Shown here piece by piece: positions 34,161-42,900 of a DNA stretch of 64,000 nt. Position numbers and translations under genes: made by a program. How positions within the stretch are numbered: the stretch's first letter is position 1; every line of letters starts with the position of its first letter. The notes below the pieces were generated by a model. It did no database searches. It was not told the origin of the DNA and saw only the letters and a program-made list of their open reading frames with translations. The stretch is from Synergistaceae bacterium (lineage in GTDB: Bacteria; Synergistota; Synergistia; Synergistales; Aminobacteriaceae). The stretch covers positions 50,556 through 114,555 of the forward strand of contig JAHDKT010000031.1 in assembly GCA_018436725.1 (NCBI GenBank). The letters run 5' to 3'.

Positions 34161-35933
34161 ATGCATGTTCTGCGCAGTATGAAAACCAGAGGGAAAATTT
34201 TACTTCTCATAGCCGTCATGACCGTCTTGTTGACGGCGGTAGGGTATACGGGCTATTACTTCAACGCGCGGAGCGATCGCAATCTCGAAGATCTGTACGA
34301 CGAAGTCCTTCTCCCCACCACATGGCTTTTCGACAGCCTCGTCCATATCAGAAGCATACAGGCCAACACCTATGCTTTCATGCTGACCGAGGACGAGGAG
34401 GAGAACGACGCTCTCGCGGCCGACATAGCTCGGCGGCGGGAAGCGATAGACCACTATCTGGAAAGCTTCTCCAAGAGCGAACTCTCCGACTATGAAAAGG
34501 AGCTTTTCGCTCGTTTGAAACGAGCCGTCGAGCGATTCAGGGAGACCTCCCGCGCCACTGAACGCCTTGCCGCGTCGAATAAAACGCAAGAAGCGTACGA
34601 GCAGTTCCGCTCGGAAGTCGCGCGACATCTCGACGAATACCAGACCTTGCTCCGGACTTTGGTGGAACACAAACGAAAAATCGCCGAGGAGACGCAAAAG
34701 GCGAACGCCGCCGCAGCGGCGACGGCGTTCCTTCTGATCGTCGGCATCTCCGCCGGCGCGGTCTTCTTCGCGTTGTTGCTCGGACTCTTCATCGCCTCGC
34801 GGATCGCGAATCCGCTGAACCGCCTTCGAGCCGGAGTCGAGCGCTTCGCCGAAGGCGATCTGACCGTGGAGTTCCGCTCGGACGGAAAAGACGAGATCGC
34901 GATGATGGGAGGAAGCCTCTCCATGATGGGCGAAAAGCTGCGCGACTCCATGCGCGCCATGTCCGAGGCCGCAGAACGCCTCGGACATAATGCCGAGGAG
35001 TTTTCCTCTCTCGCGGAGGAGTCGAACGCGGGAGTGGAGGAATCCCGCGCCGGCGTGGACAACGTGTCTTCGCAGATGGAGAGCCTCGCCGCGGCAAGCC
35101 AGGAGATCAACGCGTCGGTCGAGGAGGTCGCGGGCGGAGCGCAGTCGTCGGCGCGGAAGAGCACGGAGATGGCGGGCGAAGTGGAACGGGCGAGGAGCGC
35201 CGGAGAAGAGGGAATGAGCGCCGTCGGGAAGGTTGTGGCAAGCATCGAGAGCGTCGCCGAGGATTCGGAGAAGGCGGCTGCGGAGGTGCGCGATCTCGGC
35301 GAACGAGCCAGAGAGATACAGAGTTTCGTCGTCCAGATAGGCGGCATCGCGGACCAGACGAACCTGCTGGCGCTGAACGCCGCCATCGAGGCGGCGCGCG
35401 CCGGGGAGGCGGGGAGAGGGTTCGCGGTCGTCGCGGAGGAGGTCCGCAAACTGGCCGAGGAGAGCAACGAAGCCGCGAAGAAGATCGCCGATCTCGCCGG
35501 AGGGATCACGAAAGATCTGGACAAGGTCGTATCCTCCTCCGAGGGCAACGCCCGGGACTCTCGCCGGTCCAGCGAGCTGGCGCGCGAGACGAAGGGGACG
35601 ATAGGGCAAATGATGGAGGCGCTGGCGCGCATCTCGACGGCGACGCAGGATCTGGCGGCCGTCTCCGAGGAGCAGGCCGCGTCGAGCGAGGAGATTGCGA
35701 GCGCCGTCCAAAACATAGTATCCCGCGTGAGCGTAGCCGCTTCTTCGTCCGAAATGGTCCGCGGCCAGATGACCGAGGTGGGAACGTCCGCCGAGCGCGT
35801 CGCGCAGGGGTCGGAGGATCTCGCGACTCTTTCCGAAGAGCTGACGAAGCTGGTGCGCCGCTTCAAGTTCGACATGGGAGACGACGCTCGCGGCGGCTTG
35901 ATCCCCTTGGAGGCGAAAACGCATAAAAAATAA
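34161..35933 (+). CDS. Methyl-accepting chemotaxis protein
   Basis: 590 residues. Helix 1 (about 13-31), a periplasmic four-helix-bundle ligand domain of about 150 residues, helix 2 (about 190-213), HAMP, and the cytoplasmic signalling hairpin with [21 protein letters not shown] at its tip. It has no C-terminal CheR-tethering pentapeptide that I can see. ATG 34161 follows GGGGAGG. The ligand is unknown. It sits between the pseudo-receiver genes and the second GGDEF-EAL gene, which links taxis and c-di-GMP signalling at this locus. Confidence 0.9.
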   Translation: MHVLRSMKTRGKILLLIAVMTVLLTAVGYTGYYFNARSDRNLEDLYDEVLLPTTWLFDSLVHIRSIQANTYAFMLTEDEEENDALAADIARRREAIDHYLESFSKSELSDYEKELFARLKRAVERFRETSRATERLAASNKTQEAYEQFRSEVARHLDEYQTLLRTLVEHKRKIAEETQKANAAAAATAFLLIVGISAGAVFFALLLGLFIASRIANPLNRLRAGVERFAEGDLTVEFRSDGKDEIAMMGGSLSMMGEKLRDSMRAMSEAAERLGHNAEEFSSLAEESNAGVEESRAGVDNVSSQMESLAAASQEINASVEEVAGGAQSSARKSTEMAGEVERARSAGEEGMSAVGKVVASIESVAEDSEKAAAEVRDLGERAREIQSFVVQIGGIADQTNLLALNAAIEAARAGEAGRGFAVVAEEVRKLAEESNEAAKKIADLAGGITKDLDKVVSSSEGNARDSRRSSELARETKGTIGQMMEALARISTATQDLAAVSEEQAASSEEIASAVQNIVSRVSVAASSSEMVRGQMTEVGTSAERVAQGSEDLATLSEELTKLVRRFKFDMGDDARGGLIPLEAKTHKK

Positions 35934-36109
35934 CCGCTTCCCGCAGGAAGAATTTTCCGCAACACGTCGAAACGGCGCGACGGGAGCGTTCGAGGCAAGG
36001 AACTTGTCTCGCCGGGACGCCCTCGTCGCGCCTTGACAAGTATGCGCGTTCTTGGAGAACAGGGCTCTTCTCCACAGCGTTTTCAAGATTTTCTCAAGGA
36101 GATGCGCGT

Positions 36110-38761
36110 ATGTCTCTACAAAAAAAGTTTTTCCTGTACCTGGTCGCAATGCTCACATTGACGCTGCTGTTCACATCCGTCGAGTCCAGGCGTACGACGG
36201 CGAAGGCGTTTCAAGAAGTGGAACGGCAGTTCTTCCGCCAGGACATGGCGCGGGTTCAGAATCTGCTGGACGCCGAACTGCGGATGTTGCGCCGCTACGC
36301 CGTCGACTGGGGAGCGTGGGACGATATCCACGCCTTCATGAAGGGGAAAAATCGGGCTTGTTTCGGAGAGATCATCGCCGGCGGTACGTTGCGGGCTCTG
36401 GATGTCGATCTTCTGATCTTGTTCGACGAGGAACTTCGACCTGCGGCGGCCCTCTCCGTCGGTCCCGACGGAGAGGAGGAAGACGTCGCGGAGGTCTTGC
36501 TGGAGGAGCTTTCCGCGCAGGCGTCCGTTTTGAGGGAAAAGGCGGACCGGAAGGGCGCGGACGCCGTCCTGACGCTGGGGGGCGTCCCCTTTCTGGTCGG
36601 GTTCGCCCCCGTGAACACAAACGATAGAATCGGACCTTCCAGGGGACTGCTGCTCGCGGGCGCCGCGCTGGAGAACCGCCTGCCCGCCATGAGGGAGAGT
36701 CTCGGCGCCGAATTCGATATTCTCTCCGAAGGACCGGAGGAGTCGCCGGAACGGTCTTCCTGCGATGTCCTGATCGCGGCGGACGCGAACGGCGAAGCGT
36801 TCGTCTGGCAGGCAAGAGGAGAGAATCGCTTCCTCAGAATCCACGCCCCTCGAACCATCTACCTGAAGGGCAAGGACGCGATTTCCGCCTCCTACTTGCT
36901 GATTCTGCTCAGCGGCGCGGCTATTCTCTTCGCGGCGACCCTACTGCTGGACAGATTGGTTATCTTCAGACTGCAACGTTTCCGCATGATATCCGATACG
37001 ATCGCTGCGGAAGGAGCTATAGAACTTCGCGTTCCCGTATGCGGAGGCGACGAAATAACGGCGCTCGCGCGTTCGTTCAATTCTCTGCTGCGCACTCTGG
37101 AAACGCTGGTGATGGATATCCCCGACATTCTTCTGGTCGTCGACGCCGAGGACTTGCTCGTACTTGCCAATACGGCGGCCAAAACCGCGCTCGGGCGCAA
37201 GGAAGACGAAGATGTGAAAGGAATTCGGCTCTCAACCTTGCTCGACAGGAACATCGAAGACTCCTATACCAAGCACGGCGTTCATGGAGTACGGGAATAC
37301 AAGAAGAGAAACATCTTCGAGGCCCGTCTGCTCCGCGCCGACGGAAGCTTCCTGTCGGTCGAAATTCATCGGAGAATCATCGATTTCGGCGATCGCCCTC
37401 TTCATCTCCTTCTGGCCAGGGATCTGACGGAGCGAAAAAAACTCGAAGAGCGCCTCGCGAAAAAGGCGTATTTCGACGATCTCACGGGGTTGCCCAACCG
37501 CAACGCGTTCGTCAGAGCACTGAACAGGACTTTGCACAAGCGCGAGCCTTCCCAACCGCCGTCGTCCGTCGCCGTCGTCAACATGGACCATTTCAAACTC
37601 GTCAACGCACAGGTCGGCAACTTCAACGGCGACAGAATTCTTCTGGCTACGGCCGAAAGAATCGGGAATTTTCTTCTTCCCCCCGCGCGGCTCTACCGAA
37701 CCGGAGGAGACGAGTTTTCCCTGTTGCTTCCGTTTTCGGGCGACAGGGACAAGGAGCTATCGCCGCTGATGGAGCGCATTCGGAAAGCCGTCGCCGAACC
37801 CCATGCGGCGGGTATGGAGACCGTTTTTCCGAGCGCGAGCATCGGCGTGGTGGAAAATATCTTCGAAAAAAGAACAGCTTCCGAGGTTATCGACGCCGCC
37901 TTATACGCATTGGCGCAGGCGCGAAGAGAAGGGTTGGGGCACGTCGCGTACTACGAGACGCCGAACTCGGCGACGCGAGAGACGAGCGTCCCGAATATTC
38001 TCACTTTTCAGGCGGAACTGCGCGCCGCATTGAGAAACGACGAATTCGTGCCGTTCTTTCAGCCGGTTCATTCGTTGGATACCATGAAGCTATGCGGTTT
38101 CGAAACGCTCGCCCGGTGGCGGCGCCCCGGAAAGGGTTTTCTCCCTCCGGCGTCCTTCATTCCTCACGCCGAACACACCGGTTTGATCGCCACTCTCGAC
38201 GTCATGATGATGGAACACGCTCTGCGCGCGATCGTTTCGGCGAATATGCTTTCGGCCTCGCCGATTTTTTTCACGGCGAACGCGTCTTCGATCTTTCTGA
38301 GGGGCGTCGCCGCGACGGAAGCCGTGGAGTTTATCCTCGACGCCGTCGGAGCGGACGCCACGCTGTTCACGCTGGAGATGACGGAGAGCGCGCTGATCGA
38401 AAACCTGGACGAGGTCCGCGAAAAACTTGAACGCCTGAAACGCAGCGGCATCAAAATCGCTCTCGACGACTTCGGAACCGGCTACTCCTCCCTCCAGTAC
38501 GTCAACCGCCTGCCGCTGGACTGCATCAAACTGGACAAGGCGTTCGTCGGGCAGATTCGCCAGTCCCGAAAAACGGAGTATATGATGCGGTCGATCATTT
38601 CCATGGGACGCGATCTCGGGCTCGATATCATCGCGGAGGGAGCGGAAACGGCCGATCAGGTGGAGTGGTTGAAAAACGCGGGGTGCGCAAAGGTTCAGGG
38701 GTACTACTTTTCGCGTCCGGTTCCCTGGGACGAGGCCGAGAAGATGATACGGAAGGCGTGA
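36110..38761 (+). CDS. CHASE4-HAMP-PAS-GGDEF-EAL protein (paralogue 2)
   Basis: 883 residues with the same architecture and matching helices as the gene at 27541 (CHASE4 segment YAVDWGAWDD). The GGDEF motif at about 532 is intact but Asn491 replaces the metal Asp (NMDHFK). The EAL domain has ETL (about 665), TESALIEN, DDFGTGYSSL, a Lys in IKLDK and EGAE, so phosphodiesterase activity is likely. ATG 36110 follows AAGGAG. A TTGACA lies near 36031 with no good -10. It probably arose by local duplication. Confidence 0.9.
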   Translation: MSLQKKFFLYLVAMLTLTLLFTSVESRRTTAKAFQEVERQFFRQDMARVQNLLDAELRMLRRYAVDWGAWDDIHAFMKGKNRACFGEIIAGGTLRALDVDLLILFDEELRPAAALSVGPDGEEEDVAEVLLEELSAQASVLREKADRKGADAVLTLGGVPFLVGFAPVNTNDRIGPSRGLLLAGAALENRLPAMRESLGAEFDILSEGPEESPERSSCDVLIAADANGEAFVWQARGENRFLRIHAPRTIYLKGKDAISASYLLILLSGAAILFAATLLLDRLVIFRLQRFRMISDTIAAEGAIELRVPVCGGDEITALARSFNSLLRTLETLVMDIPDILLVVDAEDLLVLANTAAKTALGRKEDEDVKGIRLSTLLDRNIEDSYTKHGVHGVREYKKRNIFEARLLRADGSFLSVEIHRRIIDFGDRPLHLLLARDLTERKKLEERLAKKAYFDDLTGLPNRNAFVRALNRTLHKREPSQPPSSVAVVNMDHFKLVNAQVGNFNGDRILLATAERIGNFLLPPARLYRTGGDEFSLLLPFSGDRDKELSPLMERIRKAVAEPHAAGMETVFPSASIGVVENIFEKRTASEVIDAALYALAQARREGLGHVAYYETPNSATRETSVPNILTFQAELRAALRNDEFVPFFQPVHSLDTMKLCGFETLARWRRPGKGFLPPASFIPHAEHTGLIATLDVMMMEHALRAIVSANMLSASPIFFTANASSIFLRGVAATEAVEFILDAVGADATLFTLEMTESALIENLDEVREKLERLKRSGIKIALDDFGTGYSSLQYVNRLPLDCIKLDKAFVGQIRQSRKTEYMMRSIISMGRDLGLDIIAEGAETADQVEWLKNAGCAKVQGYYFSRPVPWDEAEKMIRKA

Positions 38762-38778
38762 TCTTTTGAAACGAACCC

Positions 38779-38818
38779 GGGCGGGGGACGGTTGCGCCAT
38801 CCATGCCGTTCCCCGCCC
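38779..38818 (+). terminator. Stable hairpin after paralogue 2
   Basis: Thirteen paired bases with one G-T pair (38779-38791 with 38806-38818). No T-tract follows, so it may stabilise mRNA or terminate with Rho. Confidence 0.5.
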
Positions 38819-38905
38819 GCCGATGCTCCGCAGGGAGAAGAATACGTCGAATAGAAGCACGGAACGTTTGAAAAAAAACAGTCTCCACGATGAATAAAGT
38901 TTTTG

Positions 38906-38934
38906 TTGCGGAACACGTCGTTCAGGGCGATAAT
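38906..38934 (+). promoter_or_regulatory. Promoter of third GGDEF-EAL gene
   Basis: TTGCGG (38906-38911), 17 bases, GATAAT (38929-38934), about 85 bases before the ATG. Confidence 0.5.
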
Positions 38935-39020
38935 AAACTAAGAGAATTTTTTGCATGTTTCTTCAGACCGCTGCGATCGCATTCTCTCGGCGGACGACGT
39001 ATTATTCGAGGAGATCGCCC

Positions 39021-41678
39021 ATGCCCCTGCGCAGACTGTTCATGCTTCTGATGATGCTTATGCTGGCTCTTGTACTCGTACTGACCTCATTCACGTCGAG
39101 AAGGACGACGCTCAAAGCGTTCGACGACGTGGAGCGCCGTTTCTTCATTCAGGACATGGCGAGGGTTCAGAACCGCCTGGACGAGGAACTCCGAGTGCTG
39201 CGGAATTATGCGGCGGATTGGGGCGCCCGGGACAGCCTGTACTCCTTCGTGGAGAAGGGCGGCAGTCCCCGGTATGACGAGATGTTCGACGGGCCGACGA
39301 TGCTTGCTTCCGGCATGGAGTTGTTCTTGATTTTCGACGCCGAACGGCGCCTCCTTCTCTCTTGCTTCGAAGGGGAGTGCGCAGCGGAGCAGCGGGCCCC
39401 CGATCGCCTGGCCGATGGTGTGGAGAGGGCCGTTCCTTCGCTGACGGAGCGCTCCCTTGGCGGAGCTTTCGCCGAGATCCTGCTGCTCGGCGACGAGGTC
39501 TACCTGTTCGGGGTCGCTCCGGTGCTGATGACGAACAGGAGGGGGCCGCCGCAAGGAATGCTCCTCATCGGGAGGGCGCTGGAGAATCTTTTGCCCGAGA
39601 TGCGGGAAAACCTCGGCACGAAGTTCGACGTCCTTCCGGGACGCCCCGAGGGTGTTCCGGACCGCTCGGCGGGAGATGTACGGATTTTTTCCGGAGAAGG
39701 TGACGGCGCGGCCGTATGGCAGGGAAGAGGGAACGGAATCTCCATCCGAATCGATGTCCCCAGAGTCATCCACCAGCGGGGGCTGGAAGCCGTCGAAGCG
39801 TCGCGTCTTTGGATTCTGCTTACCGGCGCGGGGATTTTCGGCCTGGTGCTGCTTCTCCTCGACAGAGTGATTCTGCGCCGCCTGCGGAAGCTTCGCGAGG
39901 TCTCCGAGCGAATCGTCGCCGGAGAGTCGCTGGCGCTGCGGGCGGCCGAAGAGGGGCCCGAGGAGATCTTCGCGCTCTCGCGCTCGTTCAATTTACTGTT
40001 GCAGACGCTGCACGATCTCGTGATGAATATCCCCGATCCTTTCATCCTCGCCGACGCCGACGGCGGCATCACGCTGGCCAACGATGCGGCGCACGCCCTC
40101 CTGAGCTACGGGACCGACCTTAAAGGAACCCCGCTCTCTTCCGTTCTCGTCAAGAAAGAGGACGACCCCCGCGCGGGAAAGAGAGCCGCGGAAAAGGATG
40201 CGGATGCGAAGGAGGGGCGAAGCGTCTTCGAGGCGTCGTTCGTCGGAGCGGACGGTTCGCTGCTTCCCGTCGAAGTGCACCGCCGGAACTTCACGTTCGG
40301 CGCGCGCCCCCTGTCGCTTTTTCTGGCGCGCGACCTGAAGGAGCGCAAGCAGTTCGAAGAGCGCCTCGCACGGAAAGCGTATTTCGACGATCTCACCGGG
40401 CTGCCGAACCGTCACTCGCTCCTCAAGGCGGTCAACCGCCTTCTGAACGACGGAACCAGGACGCGCACCTTTTCGCTCGCCGTGATCAATATGGACCACT
40501 TCAAGCTTGTCAACGTCCAAGTCGGCAACCTGAACGGCGACCGGATTCTTCTGCTGATCGCGGAGAAGATCAAGGCGCTTCAGGAGCCCGAGGCGCAGCT
40601 CTTCAGGACGAGCGGCGACGAGTTCGCGCTGCTCTTTCCCCTTCCGGAGGGCGGCGAAAGCGAGGAGATGCTCCTGATGGATCGAATCCGCAAGGCCATA
40701 GCGACGCCGTGCGAGGTGGGGGACGAGACCGTCTTCCCTTCGGCCAGTATCGGGGTGCTCGCCGATATCGCCGAAGGGAAAAACGCCTCGGGGGCGATCG
40801 ACGCCGCGCTCCACGCGGTGACGCAGGCAAGGAAGAACGGCATCGGTCATGTCGCATGGTACGCCGCGCCGGTAGTGAAGGAGTACACGCGCGGCCCCAA
40901 CCTGCTCACGCTCCAGGCCGAATTGCAGACCGCCCTGGAGCGGCGCGAATTCATTCCCTACTTCCAACCGATCTACGACCTCGTTTCCGAGAAAATCCGC
41001 GGCTTCGAGACCCTCGCCCGCTGGATGCGCAAGGGAGGAGGGATGCTCGCTCCCGGCGACTTCGTTCCGCAGGCGGAGCACACCGGTTTCATCTCGAACA
41101 TCGACGTCTGCATGATGGAGCATGCGCTCCGCGCGATCGTACGCGCCAAGGAGCTGGCGGACTCGTCGCGGCTCTTCTTCTCGGCGAACGGATCGCCCCT
41201 CTTCTTCCGCGGGCTCGCCTCGATGGAGACGGTGGAGTTCCTCATCGACTCCATCGGCGCCGACCCGACGCTCTTCACCATCGAGGTGACCGAGAGCGCG
41301 CTTATCGACAACCTCGACGACGTGCACAGAAAACTGGACTACCTGAAGAGCTGCGGCGTCAAGATAGCCCTCGACGACTTCGGGACGGGCTACTCCTCCC
41401 TCCAGTACATCAACCATCGCCCGTTCGACTGCCTGAAGCTGGACAGGGCGTTCGTCAGCCAGCTTTTCCGCTCCGAGAAGACGGAACACATGATGCGCAC
41501 GATCATCGGCCTGGCGCACGACCTTCGGATGGATATCATCGCCGAGGGCGTCGAGACGGCGGAACAGCTCTCTTGGCTGAGGGCGGCGGGGTGCCTGAAG
41601 GCGCAGGGGTTCTACTTCTCGCGCCCGGTGGCGTGGGCCGAGGCCGAGGTCATGATACGGGAGCTTCCCGAAGCGTAA
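39021..41678 (+). CDS. CHASE4-HAMP-PAS-GGDEF-EAL protein (paralogue 3)
   Basis: 885 residues from ATG 39021, chosen for GAGGAG seven bases upstream and for agreement with the other paralogues; the frame is open 22 codons further. The cyclase motif is SGDEF at about 531 and Asn490 replaces the metal Asp, so this copy is the least likely to make c-di-GMP. The EAL set is complete (ETL about 663, TESALIDN, DDFGTGYSSL, LKLDR, EGVE). CHASE4 is marked by YAADWGARDS, where the second Trp of the other copies is Arg. It is predicted to be a sensor phosphodiesterase in the inner membrane. Confidence 0.9.
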   Translation: MPLRRLFMLLMMLMLALVLVLTSFTSRRTTLKAFDDVERRFFIQDMARVQNRLDEELRVLRNYAADWGARDSLYSFVEKGGSPRYDEMFDGPTMLASGMELFLIFDAERRLLLSCFEGECAAEQRAPDRLADGVERAVPSLTERSLGGAFAEILLLGDEVYLFGVAPVLMTNRRGPPQGMLLIGRALENLLPEMRENLGTKFDVLPGRPEGVPDRSAGDVRIFSGEGDGAAVWQGRGNGISIRIDVPRVIHQRGLEAVEASRLWILLTGAGIFGLVLLLLDRVILRRLRKLREVSERIVAGESLALRAAEEGPEEIFALSRSFNLLLQTLHDLVMNIPDPFILADADGGITLANDAAHALLSYGTDLKGTPLSSVLVKKEDDPRAGKRAAEKDADAKEGRSVFEASFVGADGSLLPVEVHRRNFTFGARPLSLFLARDLKERKQFEERLARKAYFDDLTGLPNRHSLLKAVNRLLNDGTRTRTFSLAVINMDHFKLVNVQVGNLNGDRILLLIAEKIKALQEPEAQLFRTSGDEFALLFPLPEGGESEEMLLMDRIRKAIATPCEVGDETVFPSASIGVLADIAEGKNASGAIDAALHAVTQARKNGIGHVAWYAAPVVKEYTRGPNLLTLQAELQTALERREFIPYFQPIYDLVSEKIRGFETLARWMRKGGGMLAPGDFVPQAEHTGFISNIDVCMMEHALRAIVRAKELADSSRLFFSANGSPLFFRGLASMETVEFLIDSIGADPTLFTIEVTESALIDNLDDVHRKLDYLKSCGVKIALDDFGTGYSSLQYINHRPFDCLKLDRAFVSQLFRSEKTEHMMRTIIGLAHDLRMDIIAEGVETAEQLSWLRAAGCLKAQGFYFSRPVAWAEAEVMIRELPEA

Positions 41679-41738
41679 CCGGCCGGGGAGATCGGTGCGG
41701 AAGGCCCGACGGATCGACCGGCGCCCCGCGCGGCGTAC

Positions 41739-41770
41739 AAAAAAGCCCCCGAGAGAGTTCCCGGGGGGGC
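41739..41770 (-). terminator. Terminator of the ABC operon
   Basis: Read on the minus strand, a C-rich arm pairs with CGGGGGC followed by TTTTTT. It lies just beyond the last gene of the minus-strand transporter operon. Confidence 0.8.
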
Positions 41771-41793
41771 CCTTCTTCATCGAGCGTTTTTCG

Positions 41794-42900
41794 TTAAATA
41801 ACTTTTCGTCGCTCCCGCTCCGCGTCGCCGACGCTGTCGTCGCGGGAGTACCACTGTACGCGGGTGAAATCCAGCCCGACACTGTCCCCCACCTTGAAGC
41901 CGCGGTCGCCGGTGCTCTGAATGCGCACCTCCTTATTTCCCACGTCCACCCGGTATTCGGTGTAGTCGCCCAGGAAGATGCGCGCCTTGACCTCGGTGCG
42001 GAAGCCTCCCTCGGCCGTCAGGTCGATCTCGTTGGGGCGCGACGCCACCGTGCCGGAGGGTTCCGAAAATGTAGCGGGGATGGCGCACGGAAGCGCCTGC
42101 CCCGTACTCCCCTCCGGGTACGCCTTCCCGTCGCTTATGTTCACGTCGACGAAGTTGGAGAGCCCCAGGAAGCCGTAGACGAACTTGTTCGCCGGGTTGG
42201 TGTACATATTCGTCGGCGTGTCGATCTGCTGGATCTTCCCCATGTCCATCACCAGCATCCGGTCGGAAAGCGCCATCGCCTCCGCCTGGTCGTGCGTCAC
42301 GTAGATGATGGTGAAGTTGAACCGCCGCTGCAGCGCCTTGATCTCGAAGCGCATGGACTCGCGCAGCTTCGGGTCCAGGTTCGACAGCGGCTCGTCGAGC
42401 AGCAGCACCTTCGGATTCATCACGATGGCGCGTGCGAGGGCGATCCGCTGGAGCTGCCCTCCCGACAGGTCCGAGGGAAACGTCCGCTCCAGCCCGCTCA
42501 GCCCCGTGTTCCTGAGGGCCTCCGCGACTCTGGAATCCATCTCGCTCTTCCCGACCTTGCGCACCCGCAGGGGGAAGGCCACGTTTTCGAAGACGTTCAG
42601 ATGCGGCCAGACGGCGAACGCCTGGAAGACCATCCCCAGCCCCCGGTCCTCCGGCTGCACGTAGAGATTCCGCTTTTTGACGGACACCGGCTTGTCGCCG
42701 ATCCAGATCTCGCCGCCGCCGAGATCCTCGAACCCGGCGATCATGCGGAGCGTGGTCGTCTTTCCGCAGCCCGACGGCCCCAGAAGAGAGAAGCACTCGC
42801 CCTCCTTGATCTCGAGGTTGAAGTCGTCGACCGCGGTCACCTCTCCCAAAGTTCTCGTGGAGAATTTCTTCGTGACGTTCTTCAGCGCGACCCCGCTCAT
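41794..42900 (-). CDS. ABC transporter ATPase (iron/polyamine type), second of two
   Basis: 368 residues. Walker A GPSGCGKTT, signature DLSGGQLQR, Walker B LLLDEP and a C-terminal TOBE-like domain. It belongs to the PotA/FbpC-like group that drives iron(III), polyamine or phosphonate import. Its start overlaps the stop of the permease (ATGA). A second, different ATPase is encoded upstream of the permease, so the transporter may use a heterodimer or alternate ATPases. Confidence 0.9.
   Translation of the reverse strand: MSGVALKNVTKKFSTRTLGEVTAVDDFNLEIKEGECFSLLGPSGCGKTTTLRMIAGFEDLGGGEIWIGDKPVSVKKRNLYVQPEDRGLGMVFQAFAVWPHLNVFENVAFPLRVRKVGKSEMDSRVAEALRNTGLSGLERTFPSDLSGGQLQRIALARAIVMNPKVLLLDEPLSNLDPKLRESMRFEIKALQRRFNFTIIYVTHDQAEAMALSDRMLVMDMGKIQQIDTPTNMYTNPANKFVYGFLGLSNFVDVNISDGKAYPEGSTGQALPCAIPATFSEPSGTVASRPNEIDLTAEGGFRTEVKARIFLGDYTEYRVDVGNKEVRIQSTGDRGFKVGDSVGLDFTRVQWYSRDDSVGDAERERRKVI

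Noticed and set aside
38881..38940. Sigma-28 flagellar promoter before paralogue 3 (TAAAGTTT and GCGATAA)
   Set aside because: The spacing between the elements is about twice the expected distance. A sigma-70 promoter fits better.
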